Positions 1 through 8,936 of a stretch of 64,000 nucleotides of DNA are shown here, piece after piece. The translations under genes and the position numbers were made by a program. Each line of letters opens with the position of its first letter. Positions within the stretch are counted from its first letter, which is position 1. The notes under the pieces were generated by a model. That model worked only from the letters and a program-made list of their open reading frames with translations, was not told the DNA's origin and ran no database searches. This stretch comes from UBA1930 sp943371535 (GTDB lineage Bacteria; Bacteroidota; Bacteroidia; Chitinophagales; Chitinophagaceae), in NCBI GenBank assembly GCA_943371535.1, contig CALRVE020000007.1, forward strand, positions 1 to 64,000, written 5' to 3'.

Positions 1-1110
1 TTGAAGAGTTCAAGTTCTTCAACCACCAATATAAATATTTGTGCTACTAACTATGTATGGAATGGAACGAATTATACTAGTTCTGGAACCTATACTTTCA
101 GCACTACCAATGCTGTTGGATGTGATTCAATTGCTACTTTAAACCTTACTTTACGTCAGGCTTCTAGTTCTATTTCAAATGTAAATATTTGTGCTACTAA
201 TTATTCTTGGAATGGAACGAACTATACTAGTTCGGGAACCTATACTTTCAATACCACCAATGCTGCTGGATGTGATTCTGTTGCAACGTTGAACTTGACT
301 TTGAAGAGTGTAAGTTCTTCAACTACTAACATCACTGCTTGTAATACTTATACATGGAATGGTATTGTTTATAATACAAGTGGAACTTATGTAAGAAATG
401 GCTTGATCAATACTGTAGGCTGCGATTCATCAGCTCGATTAATTCTTACTATTAAAAAATCATCAACAGCTAATATGACTCAAGCAATTTGTGTAAATCA
501 ACTACCATATACATGGAATGGCATTAGATTTACTACTGCGGGAAGTAGAACAATTACTTTGGTAAATACTGCAGGTTGCGATAGTGTGATTAATTTCACA
601 TTAACACTTCGACCACAGCCAACAATTATTATGCAAGACACATTTAAAACATGGCCAAACGTTCCTATATTTTTAAATGGGTCAATCAGTAATGCTACAA
701 CAGTTAGATGGTCGCCTAGCCAATACTTAAATTTCGACACCATACAAAATCCATTAGCTACTCCTCCAAACAATGTAGAATATGTAGTAACTGCTCGTAA
801 TAATAATGGTTGTTCAACCACTAAAAGAATTTTTGTACGCATGTATAAAAACATTGTAATTCCCAATGCATTTTCCCCTAATGGAGATGGCATTAATGAT
901 GTTTGGGATTTATCGTCCTTATCAGAACTGCCGGGTTTTAGTGTTCAAATATTTAATAGATACGGTAATATAGTGTACCAATCAAAAAGCTTTACACAAT
1001 ATTGGGATGGAAAAAGAAATGGAACAAACATTCCTGTGGGTACGTACTATTATTTAATTGATATTCCGAACTATAAAAAACTTTCTGGTTCTCTTACAAT
1101 TTTAAGATAG
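1..1110 (+). CDS. Secreted repeat protein with gliding-type T9SS C-terminal domain (5' end outside window)
   Basis: The frame is already open at base 1, so this is the C-terminal 369 residues of a larger protein and the TTG at base 1 is not its start. Seen: about four repeats of roughly 50 residues (about 5-50, 55-103, 106-155, 158-203), each with a W-N-G core, an S-G-T-Y turn and a closing G-C-D-S motif. The first two copies are nearly identical at DNA level, 150 bp apart. Residues about 283-369 match the gliding-motility-associated C-terminal domain (NAFSPNGDGINDVW), which sends cargo to the type IX secretion system. Inferred role: large surface or secreted adhesin-like protein. The exact ligand is unknown. 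Confidence 0.85.
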   Translation: MKSSSSSTTNINICATNYVWNGTNYTSSGTYTFSTTNAVGCDSIATLNLTLRQASSSISNVNICATNYSWNGTNYTSSGTYTFNTTNAAGCDSVATLNLTLKSVSSSTTNITACNTYTWNGIVYNTSGTYVRNGLINTVGCDSSARLILTIKKSSTANMTQAICVNQLPYTWNGIRFTTAGSRTITLVNTAGCDSVINFTLTLRPQPTIIMQDTFKTWPNVPIFLNGSISNATTVRWSPSQYLNFDTIQNPLATPPNNVEYVVTARNNNGCSTTKRIFVRMYKNIVIPNAFSPNGDGINDVWDLSSLSELPGFSVQIFNRYGNIVYQSKSFTQYWDGKRNGTNIPVGTYYYLIDIPNYKKLSGSLTILR

Positions 1111-1250
1111 TTTATTTATAAAGTTAATATCCACATAAAAAAAGAATGTTCTTTTGCCATAGTAATTAATTTTTTTAAAAAAACTATGAAAACTTAATAA
1201 AAATATTTATTTTCATGCTTCAAAACTTCAAAACTTAAAAACTTTGCTTT

Positions 1251-2858
1251 ATGAAAAAAATGTACACTTTTATTTTAGGGCTTCTCTTCACTTCAATTGC
1301 ATTTGCACAACCACTAACCTCTCAGTGGATTAAAAAAGCAGATGGTGTTGATTATGTTTGGTTCACTGCCGATAACAATGTAGTTAGCATAGCTTATAAT
1401 CCAGCAACAGATCGTTTATTAGTATCGAAAAGAAATGACCGAATATTTATTGTTAACCCTGCAACTGGTGCAGAAGTTGGTCAGTTAACTACTACAGGTT
1501 GGGGTACTGAGGCTTTTAAAGCCAATAAAATCAGGGTTACAGAAGATGGAGTTATTTATGCCATTTCTTTAGCTACTGGAGCAGGACAGTGTAAAATTTA
1601 TCGTTGGGCCGATCAAACTTCAACACCAACTCTCTGTGCAGATTTTACAGTAACTGAAAGATGTGGTGATTCATTTGGACTATCTGGAACTGGTAATAAT
1701 ACTATTTTATATGCTAGTGGCTCAGGTACTTCTTCAAATGCAATCAACATTTATATGTTGAATACAGTAAATGGAACTAACTTTTTCCTAGAGAGCAATA
1801 TTAATATTCCAACAACAGGCAGTCAATGGGCAAATAGAGCTGTAGAACCTGTAACCAATAGTTTAACATCTGATTTATGGTTAAACATGGGTGGTGGACC
1901 AGCAAGAAGAATTACTGTAGGTGCTAAAAGTGGTAATACTAGAACCGGAACTTTGGCATTTTCAACAACAGATGGTGTTGGAAATGGCCAAGCATCAAAT
2001 GGTTACGGTGGTTTAAAGTTGTTAACTACTACCAATAATAATAAATTTTTAATTTTTGCAGGTGGGAACAACGCTAATGCTGGGGTAAGAACAACCATGT
2101 TAAATGTAACCAATGAAGCATCTGTAACAACTTATGGCATAGATTCACTAGGCGATGCACCTAGTTACGTAACTAATGCCAATGGTTCAGGAGATGCAGC
2201 AACAAAAAATAATGGAGATGGCACCTACACTATTTTTTCATTATCTACTAATAACGGAATTTTAGCTACCAAGACAGATGCTAGTGTATTACCTGTAACC
2301 ATTAGTAGCTTTAATGTTGCAAAAAGAAATAAAACGGTTGCAGTAAGTTGGACTACAGAGACAGAAAGCAATAACAAAGGGTTTGAAGTTCAAAAATCTA
2401 TAAATGGTAAAGATTTTTCTACTATAGGATTTGTAGCTACAAAAGCCAATAATGGTAGCAGTAATCAAAACATAAGATATGCATTTGAAGACAACAAATT
2501 AATTGCAGGAAGAAGTTATTATCGTTTAAAACAAATGGATAAAGATGGTAAATACTCAGTTTCAAATATTCAATTAATTGAATTTGCACTTACCAATAAT
2601 TTTACGGTTAAAGCTTTAGAAAATCCGGTACGTAATCAAATTGCATTGAACGTAAAAAGTATGGATGCTAGAAGAATACAAATTAATGTTACTAATGCAA
2701 TAGGTATGATTGTATACACAAAACAAATCAATGTAGTAGCTGGCGAAAGTAATTTTACTATTCCTACTACTCAGTTACCAAAAGGTACTTTATTTGTACA
2801 AGTAAAAGATGTAAATAATAGATCAGAAGAAACTACATTACAAATAATTAAATTATAA
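1251..2858 (+). CDS. Secreted DUF4623-like protein with T9SS type A sorting domain
   Basis: The 535-residue product starts at an ATG with a clear signal peptide (MKKMYTFILGLLFTSIAFAQ). Residues about 25-340 are rich in G, N and T with repeated beta-strand patterns, resembling the DUF4623 beta-propeller-like family. Residues about 345-450 look like a fibronectin-type linker (V-S-W-T-T-E-T-E-S-N-N-K-G-F-E), typical of Bacteroidota secreted proteins. The last 80 or so residues form a type A T9SS sorting domain ending LQIIKL. It follows another T9SS substrate by 140 bp on the same strand. Function unknown; export by T9SS is well supported by domain architecture. Confidence 0.85.
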   Translation: MKKMYTFILGLLFTSIAFAQPLTSQWIKKADGVDYVWFTADNNVVSIAYNPATDRLLVSKRNDRIFIVNPATGAEVGQLTTTGWGTEAFKANKIRVTEDGVIYAISLATGAGQCKIYRWADQTSTPTLCADFTVTERCGDSFGLSGTGNNTILYASGSGTSSNAINIYMLNTVNGTNFFLESNINIPTTGSQWANRAVEPVTNSLTSDLWLNMGGGPARRITVGAKSGNTRTGTLAFSTTDGVGNGQASNGYGGLKLLTTTNNNKFLIFAGGNNANAGVRTTMLNVTNEASVTTYGIDSLGDAPSYVTNANGSGDAATKNNGDGTYTIFSLSTNNGILATKTDASVLPVTISSFNVAKRNKTVAVSWTTETESNNKGFEVQKSINGKDFSTIGFVATKANNGSSNQNIRYAFEDNKLIAGRSYYRLKQMDKDGKYSVSNIQLIEFALTNNFTVKALENPVRNQIALNVKSMDARRIQINVTNAIGMIVYTKQINVVAGESNFTIPTTQLPKGTLFVQVKDVNNRSEETTLQIIKL

Positions 2859-2882
2859 TTGAGTCATTCAATTAATTAAATC

Positions 2883-3011
2883 AGAGGCTGTCTTAAAAGT
2901 GTCATAGATTATTTTATTGAGTTAGTAAAATAGAACAATCGATGTACCTCAAATTTGTTACATTCCATTAAGCTCAATGTAATAAATTCGATAACTTTTA
3001 AGACAGTCTCT
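2883..3011. mobile_element. MITE-like fold-back element between convergent genes
   Basis: An 18-bp terminal inverted repeat (2883-2900 and 2994-3011, one mismatch) begins agaggctgtcttaaaagt. The similarity continues inward, so each arm spans about 50 bp and the whole 129 bp can fold as one imperfect hairpin. The end sequence resembles termini of IS1182-type transposons, as recalled from family knowledge. No transposase is present and no clear target duplication is seen. It lies between converging genes and may also act as a bidirectional terminator, since a T-run follows on the plus strand. Confidence 0.55.
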
Positions 3012-3013
3012 TT

Positions 3014-4489
3014 TTATTTTTCACTTATCTGCTTTTGCCAACCTGTATAATAATTTTGAGCAATAGCGGTATTGATTGGTTGATGAACTTTTTTATCGCT
3101 GTTCAATTGTTTGATTGATTCAATGCTTTTGTACACACCCACTTTTAAGCCAGCCAATAATGCAGCACCTAAAGCAGATACATCTGCTGTGGCAATTGTT
3201 GTAACATTTTTATCTAAAACATCGGCCAAGAACTGCATTAAAAAAGCATTTGCAGTAATACCACCATCAGCATTTAATGCTGTTAGTTGAATGCCAGCAT
3301 CTTTTTCCATAGCAGTTATTACATCTTTAATTTGATAAGGAATGGATTCTAACGCTGCTCGTACAAGATGATTTTTGTTGGTTGCAAAAGTCATTCCTGT
3401 AATAGCAGCCTTTCTATCCATTTGCCAATGAGGTGAGCCTAAGCCACTAAATGCAGGTATTAAGTAAACACCTCCATTATTTTCAACAGATGTTGCCATT
3501 GCTTCTGTTTCTTTACTATTGGCAAATAATTGCAAACTATTTTTTAACCATTCAATAGTTGCACCACAAGAAACTATAACACCTTCGTAAGCAAAATCTA
3601 TTCTACCTTCTACACTCCAACAAACAGTAGTTACCATTCCGTTTGTAGAAGCAACAGGCTTACTGCCAATATTCATTAAAATACTGCTGCCCGTACCCAT
3701 TGTAGCTTTTGCTGTGCCTGCTTCAAAGCAACCTTCACCAAATGCAGCTGCATGAGAATCGCCAATTAATGCTGTGATGGGTGTAGTATTTTCAAGCAAT
3801 CCATGTAGTGTAGTTGTTCCAAATGAATAAGAGGATGGATGAATTGCTGGCAATTGAATACCTGTTAATCCGTAGGCTTCAATTAATTCAGCATCCCATT
3901 GTAATGTATGTAAATTGAAAAAAAGTGTTCTTGACGCATTGGTGTAATCTGTAGCAAATACTTCGCCTTGCGTTAATTTATACAACAACCAAGTATCTAT
4001 TGTACCAAAATATGCTTTGCCATTTTTTATTGCATGATTAATTGATGGATTATTTTGATAAAGCCAAATAAGTTTAGTTGCAGAAAAATAAGGATCAATC
4101 AGTAGCCCTGTTTTATGATTGATGGTTTCTGCTAATCCTTTTTGTTTGAGTGTTTCACAAATTTGAACTGAACGTTTGCATTGCCAAACTACTGCATTGT
4201 GCAGTGGTTTTCCTTGCTCGTCCCAAACAACAAATGTTTCTCTTTGGTTAGAAATACCAATAGATACAATAGAATTTGCATCAAAACCTTTTGTTGTAAA
4301 TTCTGCCAGGCAATGCTTTACAGAAGTCAATACATTTTGAAAAATTTCTTCAGGGTCTTGTTCTACAAAACCATCTCCAAAATAAGCTATATGCAAAGGT
4401 TCAACACCTTTTGCTATAACAATACCTTGCTCATCAAAGATTAATGACTTGGTAGAACTAGTGCCTTGGTCTATGGATAAAATAAACAT
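3014..4489 (-). CDS. glpK: FGGY-family carbohydrate kinase, glycerol-kinase-like
   Basis: The 491-residue product has the full FGGY fold and follows E. coli GlpK along its length: phosphate-binding IDQGTSSTKS near the N terminus, NQRET at 81-85, DPYFS at 132-136, TMGTGSSILMN in the second domain and GALLAG near the end. The base Asp (D244) is present, but the two Gln residues that follow it in GlpK are Ser245 and His246, which suggests a changed substrate pocket. It is the last gene of a sugar operon (isomerase, split transketolase, ribose-type ABC importer), 173 bp after the permease gene. By context it may phosphorylate the ketose made by the upstream isomerase rather than glycerol. Kinase activity is secure; substrate is not. 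Confidence 0.8.
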   Translation of the reverse strand: MFILSIDQGTSSTKSLIFDEQGIVIAKGVEPLHIAYFGDGFVEQDPEEIFQNVLTSVKHCLAEFTTKGFDANSIVSIGISNQRETFVVWDEQGKPLHNAVVWQCKRSVQICETLKQKGLAETINHKTGLLIDPYFSATKLIWLYQNNPSINHAIKNGKAYFGTIDTWLLYKLTQGEVFATDYTNASRTLFFNLHTLQWDAELIEAYGLTGIQLPAIHPSSYSFGTTTLHGLLENTTPITALIGDSHAAAFGEGCFEAGTAKATMGTGSSILMNIGSKPVASTNGMVTTVCWSVEGRIDFAYEGVIVSCGATIEWLKNSLQLFANSKETEAMATSVENNGGVYLIPAFSGLGSPHWQMDRKAAITGMTFATNKNHLVRAALESIPYQIKDVITAMEKDAGIQLTALNADGGITANAFLMQFLADVLDKNVTTIATADVSALGAALLAGLKVGVYKSIESIKQLNSDKKVHQPINTAIAQNYYTGWQKQISEK

Positions 4490-4493
4490 GTGT

Positions 4494-4556
4494 TAAGAGT
4501 TATGAATTAGGAGTTATGAGTTATAAATTATAGCTAATGAGTTATTACTACGCTTA
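4494..4556. repeat. Simple intergenic repeat (gagttatga-type)
   Basis: Imperfect direct copies of a 10-12 bp unit related to gagttatga/gagttataa run from 4494 to 4556 in the gap between the kinase and permease genes. It is AT-rich low-complexity DNA with no open frame. Confidence 0.5.
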
Positions 4557-4568
4557 AATAAAGTAGAG

Positions 4569-4660
4569 TAAAGAATAGAAAGTACAAGTATGTCCTTCGA
4601 CTACACTCAGAATAAATTTGCAACGAAAGCTTGATAGCATTACTAGAGCCAAGTACAAAA
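4569..4660. repeat. Interspersed repeat, copy A
   Basis: The block 4590-4660 aligns over its full 71 bp with 11330-11400 (shared tgtccttcgacta, then ataaa-ttgcaac, then agtacaaaa at the end). Its leading 20 bp (4569-4588) match 55443-55462 with one mismatch. It is noncoding, so it represents a modular dispersed repeat family rather than a gene remnant. Confidence 0.6.
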
Positions 4661-4662
4661 AA

Positions 4663-5637
4663 TTAATCTTTCTTTTCTCCAATTTTGTCTATGATAACTG
4701 CTAATAAAATAACGCCACCTTTTACCACTTGTTGCCAAAAAGGAGATACATTCATTAACACCAATCCATTGTTGAGTACACCAATAATCATGGCCCCAAT
4801 AACTGTACCCCACACACTACCCTTTCCTCCATTTAATGATGTGCCACCAATAACCACTGCTGCAATAGCATCTAACTCGTAACTAATGCCAGCATTGGGT
4901 TGTGCAGAATCTAAACGTGAAGTAACAATAACTCCACCTACAGCTGCCAATGCTGCTCCCAAACTGTACACAATCATTTTTACTTTATTGATGTTGATGC
5001 CAGAAAATTTTGCAGCTGTTTCATTGCCACCAATTGCATAAATGTATCTACCCAATTTTGTTTTTTGCGTAATGAAGACCGCCAATAATACCACAACTAT
5101 TGCAATACAAACTGGAACTGGAATTCCTACAAAAGAACCTGCACCAATTACTGCAAATTGATCTCCTAAATTACTAATAGGATGCCCACCTGTGTACAAC
5201 ATAGTGAAACCTCTTGCAATGGTTAGCAAAGCAAGTGTAGCAACAAAAGGAGGAACTTTAAATTTGGTGATTACAAAACCATTGAACCAACCCAATACAG
5301 CACCAGCCAATATTGCAGCAAGTACTGCTCCTAAAATAGTAAAGCCAATATACAAATCGGCAGAGGGAATTTTAATGCCATTTTTTAATAGGCCAGCTGC
5401 AAATGCACCACACAATGCCAATACAGAACCTACAGATAAATCAATACCAGCAGTTAGTACAATTAACGTCATGCCAGTTGCAATACAAATATTTACAGCT
5501 ACCTGACGCAACACATTAATTCCGTTGGAAGGAGTAAAGAATTTATCTGTTAAAAAACTGAGTACAATACAAAGCACCAATAGTGCAATTAATGACTGAA
5601 ATCTTTTAAGTGTTGATTTATATGAAACTGGTGACAT
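4663..5637 (-). CDS. Ribose-type sugar ABC transporter permease (RbsC family)
   Basis: The 324-residue hydrophobic protein has about eight to ten membrane segments. It carries the family signatures GIDLSVGSVLALCGA (about 62-76) and GGTSLNGGKGS near residue 270, placing it in the BPD_transp_2/RbsC family of carbohydrate uptake permeases. It lies 14 bp downstream of the ATPase gene in the same operon and forms the inner-membrane pore with that ATPase. The substrate cannot be read from the sequence; the operon context points to an aldose handled by an isomerase, a kinase and a transketolase. Confidence 0.9.
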   Translation of the reverse strand: MSPVSYKSTLKRFQSLIALLVLCIVLSFLTDKFFTPSNGINVLRQVAVNICIATGMTLIVLTAGIDLSVGSVLALCGAFAAGLLKNGIKIPSADLYIGFTILGAVLAAILAGAVLGWFNGFVITKFKVPPFVATLALLTIARGFTMLYTGGHPISNLGDQFAVIGAGSFVGIPVPVCIAIVVVLLAVFITQKTKLGRYIYAIGGNETAAKFSGININKVKMIVYSLGAALAAVGGVIVTSRLDSAQPNAGISYELDAIAAVVIGGTSLNGGKGSVWGTVIGAMIIGVLNNGLVLMNVSPFWQQVVKGGVILLAVIIDKIGEKKD

Positions 5638-5651
5638 TGTGATATGTTGAA

Positions 5652-7157
5652 TTAGTTTTTATGAATTGCGTATTTGAGAATTTCTTGTTCTGATGCTTTA
5701 TCTATTGGAATATCTCCTGTGAGTTCTCCTTCACAAATAACCAATACCCTATCTGATACAGCCAGTATTTCTGGCAACTCAGAAGATACCATAATAATGC
5801 CCATGCCTTCTGCAGCAAGGGTTTTCATTAACTTATAAATTTCAGATTTGGCGTTTATGTCAATTCCTCTTGTTGGTTCATCTAGCAACAGTACTTTTGG
5901 ATTGGTAGCCAACCATTTTGAAATAACAATTTTTTGCTGGTTGCCACCACTTAAATTTTGTACAACATTATTACCAGAAGATGTTTTGATGGCTAACCGA
6001 CTGATATAATTTTCTGAGAATATTTTTTCTTTGGTTTTACTTAAAAAAAAGCCCCACTGCTCTATTTGCTGTAAAATGGTTAGGCTAATGTTTTTGCTTA
6101 CCGATTGATTTAAAACCAAACCTTGCAATTTTCTATCTTCTGGCACCAATGCAATGCCAGCTTTAATAGCATCGGCAGGTGTGTTGATTTTTGTTTTGGA
6201 ATTATTTACTGAAATTTCGCCAGTAGAAGTTTTTGGATGAAGCCCAAAAATGGTTTCCATAATTTCAGTTCGTCCCGCACCCATTAAACCATAAATACCT
6301 AAGATTTCACCTTGATGTAATTGAAATGAAATATTACTAAAAAGATTTTTTGTTTTTATTTCTGGATGGCGAAGACTGATATTGTTTACGGAAAGAATAA
6401 CACTTGCATTTTCAAAAGAAGTACACTTGTTTTGAAGCACAATTTGTCTGCCTGTCATTTTCTCAATCAACAAATCTTGTGTAGCATCTTGCATATTGCC
6501 TTCATCTACAGAAGTTCCGTCTCTTAACACTACATAGTTATCTGCAATAGCAAACAACTCTTTAAACTTGTGTGAAATGTAAGCAATCGCTTTTCCTTCT
6601 TTTTTTAATTGTTGAATTATAGAAAACAAATTATCAACTTCTTTATCGCTAATGGCCGAAGTAGGTTCATCCATAATAATTACAGCAGCATTGGTGTGTA
6701 AGGCTTTGGCTATTTCTACCAATTGCTGATGACCTACTTTTATTTCAGCCACTTTTGTGTTGGGGTCTATGTTTAAGTTGAGTTGAGCTAATAGCTTTGT
6801 TGCAATTTGATTCATTTGCTTTAGATCCAGCATACCAAATGCATTCACTATTTCTCTGCCCAAAAAAATATTTTCTGCAATGCTTAAATAAGGAACAAGA
6901 TTTAATTCTTGATGAATGATAGCGATGCCTGTATTTTCTGCATCTTTTGTGCCAGTAAATTTTACTTGCTTACCGTTATAAATAATCGCTCCTTCGTACT
7001 GTGTATGAACACCAGAAAGAATTTTCATGAGGGTAGATTTCCCTGCACCATTTTCGCCAATGATAGCTGTAAGCTTACCTGCATGCAGGGTAAGATTTAC
7101 ATTACTCAATGCAGTAACCCCAGAAAATTTTTTTGATATGTTTTTTGCTTGCAGCAT
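5652..7157 (-). CDS. Sugar ABC transporter ATP-binding protein (RbsA family, tandem ATPase)
   Basis: The 501-residue protein is two fused ABC domains. The first has Walker A GENGAGKSTLMK (about 34-45) and a Walker B ending IMDEPTSA. The second has the degenerate Walker A GLMGAGRTEI usual for RbsA-type proteins, signature LSGGNQQK and Walker B LLLDEPTRGID. It energises the RbsC-like permease downstream. Its start abuts the stop of the DUF2291 gene (1 bp), indicating one transcript. Length is normal for the family. Confidence 0.92.
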   Translation of the reverse strand: MLQAKNISKKFSGVTALSNVNLTLHAGKLTAIIGENGAGKSTLMKILSGVHTQYEGAIIYNGKQVKFTGTKDAENTGIAIIHQELNLVPYLSIAENIFLGREIVNAFGMLDLKQMNQIATKLLAQLNLNIDPNTKVAEIKVGHQQLVEIAKALHTNAAVIIMDEPTSAISDKEVDNLFSIIQQLKKEGKAIAYISHKFKELFAIADNYVVLRDGTSVDEGNMQDATQDLLIEKMTGRQIVLQNKCTSFENASVILSVNNISLRHPEIKTKNLFSNISFQLHQGEILGIYGLMGAGRTEIMETIFGLHPKTSTGEISVNNSKTKINTPADAIKAGIALVPEDRKLQGLVLNQSVSKNISLTILQQIEQWGFFLSKTKEKIFSENYISRLAIKTSSGNNVVQNLSGGNQQKIVISKWLATNPKVLLLDEPTRGIDINAKSEIYKLMKTLAAEGMGIIMVSSELPEILAVSDRVLVICEGELTGDIPIDKASEQEILKYAIHKN

Positions 7158-7787
7158 TTATTGTATGGTTTGAATGCTTACAGGAATTAATTCTATATCA
7201 TTCCATTTAAGATGCTCTTTGTTTAGCTCTAATGCAGCAGTAACAGTAATCTTATCCCCCTTCTTGACTGTTTTTTTGAAAGCAGGTACTACTGTTGTAC
7301 GAACCAAGTTATTCATTTCTTCAGAAACTGCATTCAAGTTACTGGTGTTGGGAAAGTCTTTTATATCAATCAAACCTGATGCATCTCTAACAGCATTGCC
7401 ATAAACGTATTCAGTTGTAAGTGTTGCGTTTAATAAATTGTTGCCATTTACTATTTGCAATAGCACTTCATCATCCTTTACTTCTGTTACTACAGCTTGT
7501 GTTTTTATTAAAGCATATCTATAGTTGCCAATTGCTAAAGCATTGGTATATTTTTTTAGAGCAACTTCTTTATCCGCTTCTACCTCTTTTATTAAAATGG
7601 ATAAATCAACAGCACTGGTAATTTTGGCTGGCATCTTTTCATTCCATATTTTTTTTGTAAAACTTGCAGCATCAAATTCTTGTTTTTCACCTTTCAATAC
7701 CTCACTTAATTTCTTTACATAAACAGCATTGTAGCCCAACAAAATAATTACAAATGCAAGGAGTATATATTTTATCAGTTTTTTCAT
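7158..7787 (-). CDS. DUF2291-family protein of a sugar ABC operon
   Basis: The 209-residue protein has one N-terminal membrane segment (about 5-23) followed by a soluble, probably periplasmic domain with two similar halves, each ending in a beta-rich stretch. It matches the DUF2291 family, which occurs in ribose-type ABC operons. The function of the family is not established; an accessory periplasmic role in transport is inferred from its position between the binding-protein and ATPase genes. It is immediately adjacent to the ATPase start. Confidence 0.75.
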   Translation of the reverse strand: MKKLIKYILLAFVIILLGYNAVYVKKLSEVLKGEKQEFDAASFTKKIWNEKMPAKITSAVDLSILIKEVEADKEVALKKYTNALAIGNYRYALIKTQAVVTEVKDDEVLLQIVNGNNLLNATLTTEYVYGNAVRDASGLIDIKDFPNTSNLNAVSEEMNNLVRTTVVPAFKKTVKKGDKITVTAALELNKEHLKWNDIELIPVSIQTIQ

Positions 7788-7896
7788 CTGTATATTTTTA
7801 ATTTTTCATTTTTGCCAGATGGAATTTCACATAAAAATTTTCATCGCTATTGGTATAAAGTTGCTCTAAAATTTTTATGCTTCATTTCATGTAAAA

Positions 7897-8847
7897 TTAT
7901 TTTTTACCGTAAGCACTATAGTCGGCAATATTTTTTGCAGTAACCAACTCTACAGCTACAGGTATTTTCTTAGGAAAATCTCTTTTGCCTTTCACATATT
8001 CATCGGCAAAAATGGCTGCTGTTTCTGCCATTACTTTGGGAAACTGCATACCAGTTGCTGCAATTTTATTTTCGCCAATGGATGTAATAACATCTTCTGC
8101 CCCATCAAAACCAAACACTTTTACTTTATCTGCTTTACCAATAGAAACCAATGCTTGATAAGCACCATTTGCCATAGCATCATTGCCACAAAACACCCCA
8201 CTGATATCTGGATGGGCTTGTAGAATAGATTCCATTACCTCCATGGCCTTATTTCTATCAAAGTCGGCACTTTGCTGAGCCACCATTTTTAAAGTAGGAT
8301 AATTATCTACAACACTATGAAAACCTTTAGAACGAGCCCATGTATTATTATCTCCTACCAAGCCCAACAACTCTACATACTTACCTTTCTTATTCAATTG
8401 TTGAGTAAAATATTTTCCTATGGCAACTGCACCAGAATAACTGTCGCTTAAAATTTGTGAGGTGGGTGCATCTAAAGAATTTACTTCTCTATCCATACAA
8501 AAAACTGGTATGCCAGCAGCTTTGGCTTTTACAACATTGGCCACAGAACCATTGGCATCAGTAGAATTGAAGAGAATTGCATCGAAGCCAGAAACAATAA
8601 TATTATCAAAGTGGTCACTCTCTAATGCAGTATTATTTTGAGAGTCAAATATCTTGGCTTCATAGCCCAATGCTTTTGCTTTTGCAGCAGCAGTTTCTGC
8701 TAAAAAAACAAACCAAGGATTATTGAGGGTAGAAACCACAACAGCAATACTGTGCTTCTTTTTGTCTGATGTTTTGTTTTTACAGTTTGTAAAACAAAGC
8801 AGTACAAACACCAATGCAAGAGGATAAAATGGCAATCGTTTCTTCAT
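7897..8847 (-). CDS. Ribose-type sugar-binding lipoprotein (RbsB family)
   Basis: The 316-residue product is a periplasmic-binding-protein type I. The ATG at 8847 (MKKRLPFYPLALV) is chosen because the longer frame begins at TTG and adds only seven residues. A signal segment ends in L-L-C-F-T-N-C, and the last Cys is the likely lipidated residue. Conserved features are AVVVSTLNNPWFV, FDSQNN and VFGFDGAED. It delivers substrate to the permease and ATPase pair encoded downstream. The expected ligand is a monosaccharide; the exact sugar is unknown. Confidence 0.88.
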   Translation of the reverse strand: MKKRLPFYPLALVFVLLCFTNCKNKTSDKKKHSIAVVVSTLNNPWFVFLAETAAAKAKALGYEAKIFDSQNNTALESDHFDNIIVSGFDAILFNSTDANGSVANVVKAKAAGIPVFCMDREVNSLDAPTSQILSDSYSGAVAIGKYFTQQLNKKGKYVELLGLVGDNNTWARSKGFHSVVDNYPTLKMVAQQSADFDRNKAMEVMESILQAHPDISGVFCGNDAMANGAYQALVSIGKADKVKVFGFDGAEDVITSIGENKIAATGMQFPKVMAETAAIFADEYVKGKRDFPKKIPVAVELVTAKNIADYSAYGKK

Positions 8848-8936
8848 TAATAATATTTTGAAGTTCAACCGTTAAAAAATTTGTTGTTACTTAAATTCAA
8901 CAATTACCTAAATCATAATACTAACCAAATACAGGC

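Noticed and set aside
1..620. Regular repeats that might be a CRISPR-like array
   Set aside because: They are in frame, encode conserved W-N-G and G-C-D-S motifs, and have no spacer structure.
498..893. Minus-strand frame inside the T9SS protein gene
   Set aside because: It is an antisense shadow of a conserved coding region with no motif of its own.
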